From NCBI GenBank assembly GCA_023430565.1, contig JAEZAD010000055.1, forward strand, positions 1-42,279: 42,279 bases of DNA. Reading direction: 5' to 3'. Under the pieces are notes generated by a model. It had not been told where the DNA came from. It made no database searches and saw only the letters and a list, made by a program, of their open reading frames with translations. This document shows positions 16,759-24,651 of the stretch, in pieces. The stretch comes from Verrucomicrobiota bacterium. GTDB lineage: Bacteria > Verrucomicrobiota > Verrucomicrobiia > Opitutales > Opitutaceae. The position numbers and the translations under genes are program-made. Numbering within the stretch: the stretch's first letter is position 1; each line of letters opens with the position of its first letter.

Positions 16759-16778
16759 ACAAACGAACGTCCGCAGGG

Positions 16779-18185
16779 TCACCTGCCCCCACCAGGCCCG
16801 CTCGCGCCCGGCTTCGTCATCGACCGCGGATCGAGCGCCCGATCCAGCGCATCCGCCTCCATCAACCTTTTCTCGAGCACGATCTCGCGCAGCGTGCGAC
16901 CGCTCGCCAGCGCCTCTTTCGCCACCGCCGCCGCCTGATCGTATCCGATAAAAGGATTCAGCGCCGTCACCAGCATCAACGAACGGTCCACCAGCTCGCG
17001 GCACCGTGCCTCGTCCGCCTCCAGCCCTTCGACGCATTTTTCGGCAAACACGCGCGCGCCGTTCGCCAGGCAGTGAATCGATTCGTGCAGGCAGTGCGCG
17101 ATCAGCGGCAGCGTCACGTTCAGTTCGAAATGCCCGTCGCGCCCGCACATCGCGACCGTCTGCGCCAGCCCCTGCGCATACAGGCACACCTGCACGAGCA
17201 TCTCGCTCATCACGGGATTCACCTTGCCTGGCATGATCGACGAACCGGGCTGCGTCGCCGGCAACCGGATTTCCGCGAGCCCCGCGCGCGGACCGGAGCC
17301 GAGCAGCCGGATGTCGTTTGCGATCTTCGTCAGCCCGGCCGCGATCGCCGTCAACTGACCCGCCACCTCCACGCAATCGTCGCGCGCCGCCTGCGCCTCG
17401 AAATGATTGCCCGCCTCTTCGAACCCCAACCCCGTCTCCTCATTCAGGATACGACAAACCCTGCTCGCGAACTCCGGATGACAGTTGATGCCCGTGCCCA
17501 CCGCCGTGCCGCCCACGGCCAGCTCGCTCAACACCGCGACCGCCTTGCGTGCCCGCCCGGCCGCCTTGCGCGCCTGGGCCGCATATCCGGAAAATTCCTG
17601 CCCGAGCGTCAGCGGCGTCGCATCCATCAGATGCGTGCGCCCGATCTTCACGATCCCGGCAAACGCCTCCGCTTTCCGCTCGAGCGCAGTCGCCAGCGCC
17701 TCGAGCGCCGGCGCCAGATCGCGATGCAGGGCCACCGCCACGCTCACATGCAGCGTCGTCGGGATGATGTCGTTCGACGACTGCGAGAGATTCACGTCGT
17801 CGTTCGGGTGCAGCGGCTTCTTCGCCCCGATCGGTAGGCGGGCGAGCTGACTCGCCCGGTTCGCGATCACCTCGTTCGCATTCATGTTCGTCGAGGTGCC
17901 CGAGCCGGTCTGAAATACATCGATCGGGAAATGCGCGTTCAACGTCCCCTCCGCGATTTCCCGCGCCGCCCGCTGGATCAACGCGCTCTTCTCCGGCGCG
18001 AGCAGGCCGAGCTCTTCGTTCGCCCGCGCACACGCCAGCTTCACCAGCCCAAGCCCGCGCACAAACCCCTCCGGCAGCGGCCGCCCGCTCACCGGGAAAT
18101 TCAACACCGCCCGCTGCGTCGACGCCCCATACAGCGCGTCGTCGGGCACCGGCATCTCACCCATAGAATCCTTTTCCGTGCGCAT
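16779..18185 (-). CDS. fumC: Class II fumarate hydratase
   Basis: A 468-residue member of the fumarase/aspartase superfamily catalysing fumarate to malate without an Fe-S cluster. Conserved blocks are in order: GSGTSTNMNANEVIANRA, LHPNDDVNLSQSSNDIIPTTLH, KIGRTHLMDATPLTLGQEFSGY (catalytic His region), and the signature GSSIMPGKVNPVMSEM. ATG 18185 is preferred because an upstream GTG (18233) lies inside the terminator of the preceding gene. A hairpin-forming stretch (17839-17858) encodes a few residues of a variable loop. Having both fumarase classes side by side suggests switching by oxygen or iron supply, an inference from E. coli FumA/FumC behaviour. Confidence 0.96.
   Translation of the reverse strand: MRTEKDSMGEMPVPDDALYGASTQRAVLNFPVSGRPLPEGFVRGLGLVKLACARANEELGLLAPEKSALIQRAAREIAEGTLNAHFPIDVFQTGSGTSTNMNANEVIANRASQLARLPIGAKKPLHPNDDVNLSQSSNDIIPTTLHVSVAVALHRDLAPALEALATALERKAEAFAGIVKIGRTHLMDATPLTLGQEFSGYAAQARKAAGRARKAVAVLSELAVGGTAVGTGINCHPEFASRVCRILNEETGLGFEEAGNHFEAQAARDDCVEVAGQLTAIAAGLTKIANDIRLLGSGPRAGLAEIRLPATQPGSSIMPGKVNPVMSEMLVQVCLYAQGLAQTVAMCGRDGHFELNVTLPLIAHCLHESIHCLANGARVFAEKCVEGLEADEARCRELVDRSLMLVTALNPFIGYDQAAAVAKEALASGRTLREIVLEKRLMEADALDRALDPRSMTKPGASGPGGGR
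17836..17858. repeat. Hairpin with repeat-like head inside fumC
   Basis: CGGGCGAG (17839-17846), loop CTGA, CTCGCCCG (17851-17858) is a perfect 8-bp stem preceded by GTAGG, the head seen in the intergenic repeats. It encodes the variable SQLARLP segment just before the conserved HPND block. It could be a captured repeat or a chance palindrome. Confidence 0.4.
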
Positions 18186-18218
18186 GACGCCCCAGCTTAG
18201 CGAGAACCTCGGGAAAGC

Positions 18219-18245
18219 AAAAAGCCGCGGCACTGAGCCGCGGCT
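18219..18245 (-). terminator. Rho-independent terminator after the sigma/anti-sigma-like genes
   Basis: Read on the minus strand: AGCCGCGG, loop CTCAGTG, CCGCGGCT, then a T run (18223-18219). It lies between the anti-sigma-like gene stop (18271) and the fumC start (18185), so the two are separate transcription units. Confidence 0.9.
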
Positions 18246-18270
18246 GGTTGAAATTCCTCCAGGGTCGCCG

Positions 18271-19089
18271 TCAGAACTTGAACGCCACCCGGTCGCCCTG
18301 CACGCCCACGCGGGTGATCGTGTCGTAGAGCCGCTCCTCGGTCAGGCGACGCGCCACGCGATGACTGCTGCCCACCCCCACCTCATTCGAGGTCGCGAGC
18401 GCCGGCAGCGCGGTCGCCAACAGGCGGGAGCGGCGGGACTCGCCGGGCGCACCGATCTGCGTGAGCGGGTCTCGCGCCGGTTCGCGCACGTCGATCCGGC
18501 GCGACATCGCCCCAAACGCTTCGTCGATCAGATTCGGATTGTCCGCCTGCACCGCAGCGAGATTCGCCGCGATATACAACGCCGACGGCGACGGCTCACT
18601 CTCGACCGCGGCCGGCTCCGTCACCGCGACCGTATGCGAAATCTGACCCATGGGGGCCGGCTCCGCAGCGAGATCCGCCGGCGGATTCACTTCCATCGCA
18701 GCCAGCTCCACCATCGCCGGAGCCGGCAGCGCGCTGCGCTCCGGAGCCTCGGCCAGACGCTGCGGCGCCGGCAGCTTAGACGCCAGGACCGGCACGGCCA
18801 CTTCCTCCGCGGAACCCGTTTGCGCATCGAACGCGCGATACTCGCTCAACGTCACGAACGACAACGCCAGAATCGCCGCCGCACCGACCGGAAGTTGATA
18901 ACGCGACACCTTCGCCCCCACGCGAATCAAAGGCGCCCATCCCCACCACGGCCGCGGCTCCACAATCGCCGCCAGCTGCTTCACGCGCATCTCCCGCTCA
19001 AACTCGGCCCAGAATTCCGCCGGCGGACGCTCGGCGCGTTTCAATTTCAGCAAATCCTCGACTGTGACCGGTGGTTTTCTCGAACTCAT
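18271..19089 (-). CDS. Single-pass membrane protein, candidate anti-sigma partner
   Basis: Not a named family I recognise. The 272-residue product has an N-terminal cytoplasmic part with a charged helix (VEDLLKLKRAERPPAEFWAEFEREMRVKQLAAI, about residues 8-43). One transmembrane segment follows at about 66-83 (LPVGAAAILALSFVTL), then an Ala/Pro/Glu-rich outer part of about 185 residues. The start codon overlaps the sigma-factor stop as ATGA, a hallmark of sigma/anti-sigma pairs. I infer it binds and restrains the upstream sigma factor at the membrane, although no zinc anti-sigma motif (HxxxCxxC) is present. The final residues (DTITRVGVQGDRVAFKF) look structured. Confidence 0.72.
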   Translation of the reverse strand: MSSRKPPVTVEDLLKLKRAERPPAEFWAEFEREMRVKQLAAIVEPRPWWGWAPLIRVGAKVSRYQLPVGAAAILALSFVTLSEYRAFDAQTGSAEEVAVPVLASKLPAPQRLAEAPERSALPAPAMVELAAMEVNPPADLAAEPAPMGQISHTVAVTEPAAVESEPSPSALYIAANLAAVQADNPNLIDEAFGAMSRRIDVREPARDPLTQIGAPGESRRSRLLATALPALATSNEVGVGSSHRVARRLTEERLYDTITRVGVQGDRVAFKF

Positions 19090-19721
19090 CGACGAATATA
19101 AGGCTGAAGTTCTGATTGGAGGAGTTGCTTGGCGTAATGCAGGCGGGAGCGAACCGTGCCGACCGAGCACTCCATCACTTCAGCAATTTCCTGGTGGCTG
19201 AGGCCATCTATCTCGAAGAGCGTGATCACGGTTCTGTGCTTGATAGACAATTTCTGCATAGCCTCGTTCAATTTTTCCTGAAGCTCACGGGCGAAGGTTT
19301 CCCGGTCCGCCCCCGTCGCGTCGGTCAAAGCCGCCAGCACCTCCGCCGAAATCCGATCCTCCGGATCGATCTTTTCAAAGCTGAAGAACGTCCGCAGCCG
19401 GTGCTTGCGCAAATGCGTGAGCGTCGAATTCACCGCGATCCGGTAAAGCCAGGTGAAGAACGACGACTGCCCCTGGAAGCGGTTGATCGACTGAAACGCC
19501 TTGATCATCGCATCCTGCGTCAGATCCGCCGCATCCTCGCGATTCGACGTCAGGTGATACACCACGCCGAACACCCGCTCCCGATATTTCAAAACCAGTT
19601 CGTCGAACGCCGCCACGTCGCCCCCCTGCACCCGCCGGACAATGGCCATATCCATGTCCGCCTCGCTCTGCCGATCCGGAGAAGCGACCAGCGTCTTCCC
19701 TAGGATCTTGGCTGCGTCCAT
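19086..19721 (-). CDS. ECF-family RNA polymerase sigma factor
   Basis: A 211-residue ECF sigma. Region 2 includes AFDELVLKYRERVFGVVYHLTSNREDAADLTQDAMIKAFQSINRFQGQSSFFTWLYRIAVN (about residues 34-94). Region 4 is KLSIKHRTVITLFEIDGLSHQEIAEVMECSVGTVRSRLHYAKQLLQ (about 156-202), with a clear helix-turn-helix. ATG 19721 is chosen; the upstream TTG 19742 adds only seven residues, and another ATG lies near codon 23. It is the first gene of a two-gene unit with the membrane protein at 18271-19089, overlapping by 4 bp, so signal release from that protein is the likely control. The target promoters are unknown. Confidence 0.95.
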   Translation of the reverse strand: MDAAKILGKTLVASPDRQSEADMDMAIVRRVQGGDVAAFDELVLKYRERVFGVVYHLTSNREDAADLTQDAMIKAFQSINRFQGQSSFFTWLYRIAVNSTLTHLRKHRLRTFFSFEKIDPEDRISAEVLAALTDATGADRETFARELQEKLNEAMQKLSIKHRTVITLFEIDGLSHQEIAEVMECSVGTVRSRLHYAKQLLQSELQPYIRR

Positions 19722-19820
19722 AGCGCCGCGAACAAAGTCCAAGCGTCCTTCTTGCGCAAATCGAAAAACACCCCACCGCGCGTCGCCGCCCGTGTTTGAC
19801 AGGTTGTTGAGCCGCCAGAG

Positions 19821-20849
19821 CTAAGCCCCCGGTCGCAACGCCGCCACCTGCGCGCGCAACACATCGCAAAGCCCCAGCAACAACGCCGTCGGCGCCTCGC
19901 CCGGCCACTCCTGCAACGCCGCCGACGCCGCGCCGATCTCCGCCTGCACCGCCTCGCTCACCGCCGCAAACACTCCGTAGTCGTTCATCTGCCTCAACCG
20001 CAGCGCCAAATCCGGCGCCCGCTCGCCCACGATCTCCGCCGTCAACGCCCCCCGCTCGGCCGCCGGCAAACGATCGAGCAGCGTCAGCAGCGGCAGGGTG
20101 AGCTTCCCGCTCGCGAGATCCGTGCCGAGCGTCTTTCCGATCCGCCGCTCCTCGCCGAAGAAATCCGCGAGGTCGTCGTAAATCTGATACGCGATCCCCA
20201 GATGCCGGCCGAACCGCGCCGCCGCCTCGACATAGCCGTCGTTCGAACCCGCCAGACGCGCGCCCAAATGGCACGACACCCGGAAAAGCTCCGCCGTCTT
20301 CAAATCGATGATCCGCTGGTAATCCGCGAGCGTGATGTTCGTCGAACCGCGCCGCATCGTCTGGACGATTTCGCCCGCGCACACCCGCCGCATCGATTCC
20401 GACACCGCCGCACACACCTCCGTCGTCGGAAACTGCGTCGCCAGATGCACCGCCTGCGCGAACAGCGCGTCGCCCAGCAACACCGCCGCGGTCGCCCCAT
20501 ACGCCCGCGCCGCCGTGCGGCGGCTCCGGCGCACCTCCGCACCGTCCATGATGTCGTCATGCACCAGCGTCGCCAGATGCACCATCTCGACCACCGCCGC
20601 CACCCGCACCAACTCCGGCGAAACCGCGTCCGGCCCACGCCAGCCACTGAGAAACACGAGCGACGGCCGGATGCGTTTTCCCGACGTATCAATGCAGTAG
20701 TCGGCCATCTCGCGGATCTCCGGCTCGAACGCCCCGATCTGCTGCTTCAACTCCCGATCGAGCGCCGCCATATGCGACCCCAACAACGCGAAAACCTGCC
20801 CAAAGCTGGGCGCTGCCCCGGGAGGGATTTCGACGGAACGACCGCTCAT
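19821..20849 (-). CDS. Polyprenyl diphosphate synthase (trans-isoprenyl, IspB-like)
   Basis: A 342-residue enzyme that extends an allylic diphosphate with isopentenyl diphosphate units, giving the side chain of respiratory quinones. The first Asp-rich motif is HDDIMDGAEVRR (Asp98, Asp99, Asp102). The second is YDDLADFFGEE (Asp225, Asp226, Asp229). GKRIRPSL (57-64) and KTAELF (184-189) are also in place. The small residues ahead of the first motif suggest a medium- or long-chain product, but chain length cannot be fixed from sequence. The gene lies 99 bp upstream of the sigma gene on the same strand. Its own start region borders a repeat-filled gap. Confidence 0.94.
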   Translation of the reverse strand: MSGRSVEIPPGAAPSFGQVFALLGSHMAALDRELKQQIGAFEPEIREMADYCIDTSGKRIRPSLVFLSGWRGPDAVSPELVRVAAVVEMVHLATLVHDDIMDGAEVRRSRRTAARAYGATAAVLLGDALFAQAVHLATQFPTTEVCAAVSESMRRVCAGEIVQTMRRGSTNITLADYQRIIDLKTAELFRVSCHLGARLAGSNDGYVEAAARFGRHLGIAYQIYDDLADFFGEERRIGKTLGTDLASGKLTLPLLTLLDRLPAAERGALTAEIVGERAPDLALRLRQMNDYGVFAAVSEAVQAEIGAASAALQEWPGEAPTALLLGLCDVLRAQVAALRPGA

Positions 20850-21191
20850 GGTAGGCGCACGCTACGCCCCGTCGTCGAAATGGCTAATCAATACTGCCGC
20901 CGCCGCGGCAACCCGCGCCGGAAGCGCCAAGGACCAACCTCCAAGCTCCAGTGAACCTCCAAATGCCAAATCTCCCGCTTCGACACACGCCCTTGTCATC
21001 GCGAGCCCGAGGCCCGTGGGCGGGGCGATCCATCTGAGAAGAACGCGGGGCCAACACGGCAAACTTTCGGCACCTTGGAGCTTGGTGCTTCCCTGGAGCT
21101 TGGTGCTTGGTCCTTGGAGCTTTTCTCCGCAGCGCCGAGCGCGCGAGGTTGCAAAACGTGCACCCCCGTCGACACTCCGCGCGCCAACCCC
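20850..21191. repeat. Intergenic composite repeat region between divergent genes
   Basis: No gene is seen in these 342 bp. From left to right: a 23-bp block at 20929-20951, then at 20994-21038 a REP-like stretch (TGTCATCGCGAGCCCGAGG ... GGCGATCCATCTGAG). After it, tandem CTTGGAGCTTGGTGCTT units run from 21074 to 21124. The block 20929-20951 is the reverse complement of 21093-21115 with two mismatches, so the two outer parts form an imperfect inverted repeat around the REP-like element. All three recall well-known dispersed repeats of bacterial genomes. Promoters of both flanking genes must also be here but I cannot place them. Confidence 0.7.
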
Positions 21192-21803
21192 ATGAGCGAC
21201 AACCCCCTGCTTCTCGCCCTCGTCGGCCTCGGCGCCCTCTATCTTGGCAAACTCTGGCTCGACGATTTGCGAGCTGCGCAATCCGGCAAGCCCCACCCCC
21301 GCGCCCTCCCCGGCGCCACGCCCGCCCCCAAGGTCGCCCACCTGATCGCCATCATCGGCGTGCTGGTCCTTCTCGCCGTGGAAACCTTCGGCGAACACGC
21401 CCTCGGCATCACCGCCGAGCAATCGACGATCACCTGGCTTTTCGCCGCCTACACCCTCTTCGCTCCCATCATCGAGGAACTGATCTTTCGCGGATTCCTC
21501 GTGATCGACCACCGCGGCGCCGCCGCGCGTTGGGCCGGCATTTTGGCCGCCTCCGCCGCCTTCGCGCTCATCCACGCCCATCTTTTCGACTGGGGCGACG
21601 ACGGCTTCGTCCTGACGCTCACCGCGAAAGGCTTCTTCACGACCGGGATTCTTTTCGCGACCTCCGTCTGGCTTTACTACGCGCGATTCGCCTCATGGAA
21701 CCCCGCGCGCTCCCTGCTTCCCTGCATCGTCGCGCACGCCGCCAAAAACGCCGGCGTGATCGTCATCAAAGCCTCCAGCGGCTTCGTCGTCGGCGCTTGG
21801 TAA
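21192..21803 (+). CDS. CPBP-family intramembrane metalloprotease
   Basis: A 203-residue membrane protein with about five hydrophobic segments and the CPBP (CAAX protease/Abi) motifs: IIEELIFRGF (EExxxR), FALIHAHLF (FxxxH) and HAAKNA (HxxxN). These residues form the metal-dependent active site in Rce1-type proteases. Bacterial members process peptides or protect against bacteriocins, and the target here is unknown. ATG 21192 is chosen. The frame is open upstream, but that part is translated repeat sequence (LELGAWSLEL) and is unlikely to be protein. The gene is followed convergently by the secretin gene after 21 bp. Confidence 0.92.
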   Translation: MSDNPLLLALVGLGALYLGKLWLDDLRAAQSGKPHPRALPGATPAPKVAHLIAIIGVLVLLAVETFGEHALGITAEQSTITWLFAAYTLFAPIIEELIFRGFLVIDHRGAAARWAGILAASAAFALIHAHLFDWGDDGFVLTLTAKGFFTTGILFATSVWLYYARFASWNPARSLLPCIVAHAAKNAGVIVIKASSGFVVGAW

Positions 21804-21824
21804 GCGCCCGATGACAGCGTTGCT

Positions 21825-23546
21825 CTATTGCTTGGATTCTTCCGTCGTCGCTTCCGGCACTTCCGCCAAAAACGGATCCGAACCATCCCTATAACCCGGC
21901 AGATCGTCTTTTTTCATCTGCAAGAGCCGGACCTTTCGGGAATCAAAAATTTCCTCCACCGCAGCGCCTTCGGCATTCACCGCCTTGGCGGTGATGAAGA
22001 TAATAAGATTCGTCGTGGAAATATTGTGATTTTTCGACCGGAAGAGCTTCCCCAAGACCGGGACCGATCCAAGCACCGGCACTTTGGTCTCACCCCGCTG
22101 GCCGTTCTCCGTCAGAAGTCCACCGATCGCCATCGTGTGCCCATTCTTGAGCGAGACTTGGGTCGTGGCCTTGCGGGTCGCGACGATTGGAATCGTTGTG
22201 CCGCTAGCGCCTCCGAAGGACACTTCACCGTTGGATTGGCTTACCTCCGGCGCCACGGTGAGCTTGATCAACCCAAGTGCGTTCACCTGCGGAGTCACCC
22301 GCAGCAGAACGCCGATCGGCTTGTAGGTGAATCCGCTGATTTGGAACGTGCCAGTCTGCTCGCTGAACGTGTAGTTGGGAATGGGGCGTTCCTCGCCTAC
22401 ATTGATCACCGCTTCCGTGTTGTTGAGCGTTACGATCGTGGGATTCGACACCACTTTCGTGGTGTTTTGGTTCTGCAGCGCACTTAAAACTACCCTGAAT
22501 TGATCCGCATTGAACACAGCCGTTGATACCCGCGACAAGTTGTTGGTGAAGCCACGCGCGAGCTCCGACGCGGGACCAAATTCTTCGTATTGGCCGGTCG
22601 TCGGCTCGAAAAACGGGCCAATCCCGCGGGTGCGATCATTGGGGTCGATAGCGGGATTGTTGCGACTGGCCAATGTGTCCGCCCGCTCATACCCGTCCTG
22701 CATGAATGGCACATCGATGTCCGTTTCGGTGTGGTTGGTGGAATGCTCGTGCCCGGAGCCTCTTTCATACGTCTGCGAAAGTTGTCCCGCCCCGATCGTG
22801 TAGTTTTGAAGTGAGGCCCAGTTGATGCCCACGTTCTTCACATCGCGATCGGTGGCCTCGACGAATTTCGACTCGATCATCACTTGATCGGTGGCGCGAT
22901 CGAGCTTCTCGATGATCGGGCGGATGCGGTTCATCCGCGACGGACGCTCGGTGATGACGATACTGTTCGTCCGCGCGTCGATCACGATTCGGCCCCCCGC
23001 TGCGGGGTCGACGAGCGAGCTGATCGTCGGCATGATGTCGGCCGCCCGAGCGTAGTTGACCAGAAACACCTCGGTCGAAACCGGCTCCTGCAGCAGGCTT
23101 TCGTTGGAAACGATTTTGATGATATTGCCCTCCTCGATGTAGGTGTAGCCGACCGGCGAGAGCACGACCTCGAAAATCTGGCGCCAGGAGACGTCGCGGA
23201 GCTTGATGGACGAACGGCCCTCCAGCGCTTCGGGAATGACCAGGTTGAGTTCGAAGAGGTCGGCGACGTTGCGGAGGATGTTGCGAATGTCCTCGTCGGG
23301 GAAATCGACCGAAAGCGTGTCGCGGCCGGAGTGGTCCGTCGTCTTCGTCGCCACGCCGGCAACGGGCGCCTCGTCCTTGATCTCGACCACGGGCTCGACC
23401 ACCGGCGCCACCTCGACGACCTCGGGAGCGGAGGGCGCTTCGGTCGCGTCGGGTGCGGCGGCCTCGGCCTGCGCGTAAACGTGAGTGGCGGCGCCGAAAA
23501 GGAGAGCGAGGGCGAAGGCGGACAGATGAAGCGGGCGGGTGGTCAT
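21825..23546 (-). CDS. pilQ: Secretin (PilQ/GspD family outer-membrane channel)
   Basis: A 573-residue secretin that would form the outer-membrane gate of a type IV pilus or type II secretion-like machine. A signal peptide (LSAFALALLFGAATHVYA) is followed by a Pro/Glu/Val-rich linker. Then comes an STN-like domain (VDFPDEDIRNILRNVADLFELNLVIP), an N domain (EVFLVNYARAADI ... RIVIDARTNSIVITERPSRM) and the secretin beta-domain. The beta-domain includes VVSNPTIVTLNNTEAVINVGEERPIP, GVLLRVTPQVNALGLIKLTVAPEVS and the family end motif (VPVLGSVPVLGKLFRSK ... TNLIIFITAKAV). Start may be ATG 23546 or GTG 23555, the latter overlapping the upstream stop as GTGA; neither has a clear ribosome site. Last gene of the pilMNOPQ operon. 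Confidence 0.94.
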   Translation of the reverse strand: MTTRPLHLSAFALALLFGAATHVYAQAEAAAPDATEAPSAPEVVEVAPVVEPVVEIKDEAPVAGVATKTTDHSGRDTLSVDFPDEDIRNILRNVADLFELNLVIPEALEGRSSIKLRDVSWRQIFEVVLSPVGYTYIEEGNIIKIVSNESLLQEPVSTEVFLVNYARAADIMPTISSLVDPAAGGRIVIDARTNSIVITERPSRMNRIRPIIEKLDRATDQVMIESKFVEATDRDVKNVGINWASLQNYTIGAGQLSQTYERGSGHEHSTNHTETDIDVPFMQDGYERADTLASRNNPAIDPNDRTRGIGPFFEPTTGQYEEFGPASELARGFTNNLSRVSTAVFNADQFRVVLSALQNQNTTKVVSNPTIVTLNNTEAVINVGEERPIPNYTFSEQTGTFQISGFTYKPIGVLLRVTPQVNALGLIKLTVAPEVSQSNGEVSFGGASGTTIPIVATRKATTQVSLKNGHTMAIGGLLTENGQRGETKVPVLGSVPVLGKLFRSKNHNISTTNLIIFITAKAVNAEGAAVEEIFDSRKVRLLQMKKDDLPGYRDGSDPFLAEVPEATTEESKQ

Positions 23547-23551
23547 GGGGA

Positions 23552-24079
23552 TCACTTTCGTAATTGGATGGGCCGGGTGAGCTCGTCGCTATTCAGCCGG
23601 AGGGTGAAGGTCGTGCGCTCGATCGCGACGAGCTCGAGGTCGTGGTCCTGACCGTCGTAACTCACCGTCAATCGATCGCCGACACGCAGGCGTTTCTGGC
23701 CGAAAATCAGCAGGGGCTCGCCCCCGAGAATCAACGTGCCGGACGGATCGATGCGCGCGGCGATGACTTCGAGCAGATCGCGGTCGGTCGACGGCTTCGC
23801 CGACACATTTGCCGCTTGCGCCGCGGCACGGGCGGCAGCGATCGCGCGCAGTTCCTCCGGATCGGGTTGGCCGAACGCCGGAGGGTTGAATGGATGCACA
23901 ATGTCGTCGGGCAGCGGGCGGGGCGCGGGCGCGGCCGCATAACGCAGTGCGGTCTCGACGGATTTCGCGCGACGCTCGGGCGGGAGGAGGTCCGACGCCG
24001 GCGCCGCCGCACGAACGGCGGAAAACAACGCGCAACCAGCAGTCAGCAACACGGCAAAGCGGGCGGAAAAGAAGTTCAT
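23552..24079 (-). CDS. pilP: PilP-like pilus assembly protein
   Basis: A 175-residue exported protein between pilO and the secretin, in the PilP position. It has a signal sequence with cysteine 16 (LLTAGCALFSAVRA), a poor lipobox, so either a lipoprotein or a cleaved signal peptide. An unstructured Pro/Ala middle (about 25-100) follows. A small C-terminal beta-domain spans about 105-172 (LILGGEPLLIFGQKRLRVGDRLTVSYDGQDHDLELVAIERTTFTLRLN), typical of PilP/GspC homology regions that contact the secretin. ATG 24079 overlaps the pilO stop as ATGA. The assignment rests on synteny plus the C-terminal pattern. Confidence 0.8.
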   Translation of the reverse strand: MNFFSARFAVLLTAGCALFSAVRAAAPASDLLPPERRAKSVETALRYAAAPAPRPLPDDIVHPFNPPAFGQPDPEELRAIAAARAAAQAANVSAKPSTDRDLLEVIAARIDPSGTLILGGEPLLIFGQKRLRVGDRLTVSYDGQDHDLELVAIERTTFTLRLNSDELTRPIQLRK

Positions 24080-24651
24080 GGCCGGCCGAGGAGCTCGAGG
24101 GTGAGTTGCAGCGAAATCGGGCCCGTGCGCTCGGCGCTGCCCACCGAGCCGGTCCCCATCGAGGCGCCGGCTGTCAGGACGCGGCAGTAGTGCGCGCCGC
24201 TTTCGAGCTGCCGGAGAAAGCGGAGGAGCGCCGTGTATTCGCCCTGGATGGACAGGTTGAAGGTCACCACGGAAAACGGCCCCTTGGCCGGCTTTCCTTG
24301 CGCCGGTGCACTCACCTGCCGCAGGTCGATCAGCTTCGTGCCGGTCTCGGCCTCGAGCTTGTAGAAATATTGAAGATTCGTCGCGAGCTCGTCGGCGCGC
24401 ATGAGCCGCGGCTCGATCTGCGCCATCGCGTCCGTGATCTGATTCACCTGATCGGAAAGCTGCGCGGCGTAACGGAGGTTGAGCGTAAGCCGGCGGCCCT
24501 CCGCGGTCTTCTCCTCGAGCGTGGACGTCGCTTCGTCGACCTTCCCGCTGCGGAAATAAAGCGCGAGCGCGCAGGCCAGCACCACCACCGCGCAACCCAC
24601 GACGATCGGGTTCTTCCGCACGTAGGCGGAGACTTCCTCGTTGCTGATCAT
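24076..24651 (-). CDS. pilO: PilO-like inner-membrane assembly protein
   Basis: A 191-residue protein with a short cytoplasmic N-terminus (ISNEEVSAYVRKNP) and one transmembrane helix (about 15-32, IVVGCAVVVLACALALYF). A periplasmic coiled coil (about 35-90) follows, then a ferredoxin-like domain (FSVVTFNLSIQGEYTALLRFLRQLESG). This is the PilO/GspM plan; the protein pairs with PilN in the inner-membrane platform. ATG 24651 overlaps the pilN stop, and its stop overlaps the pilP start, both as ATGA. The chain of overlaps implies tight co-translation of the platform subunits. Confidence 0.88.
   Translation of the reverse strand: MISNEEVSAYVRKNPIVVGCAVVVLACALALYFRSGKVDEATSTLEEKTAEGRRLTLNLRYAAQLSDQVNQITDAMAQIEPRLMRADELATNLQYFYKLEAETGTKLIDLRQVSAPAQGKPAKGPFSVVTFNLSIQGEYTALLRFLRQLESGAHYCRVLTAGASMGTGSVGSAERTGPISLQLTLELLGRP

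Noticed and set aside
16759..17376. Upstream extension of the YjbQ frame to 17376
   Set aside because: It runs through fumC in another frame and has no domain. ATG 16758 gives the family length.
20929..21124. CRISPR array suggested by the tandem GGAGCTTGGTGCTT units
   Set aside because: Units are short, irregular and adjacent with no unique spacers, and no cas genes are present.
21075..21191. N-terminal extension of the CPBP protease (peptide with LELGAWSLEL)
   Set aside because: This is translation of a dispersed non-coding repeat. ATG 21192 gives a normal-length family member.
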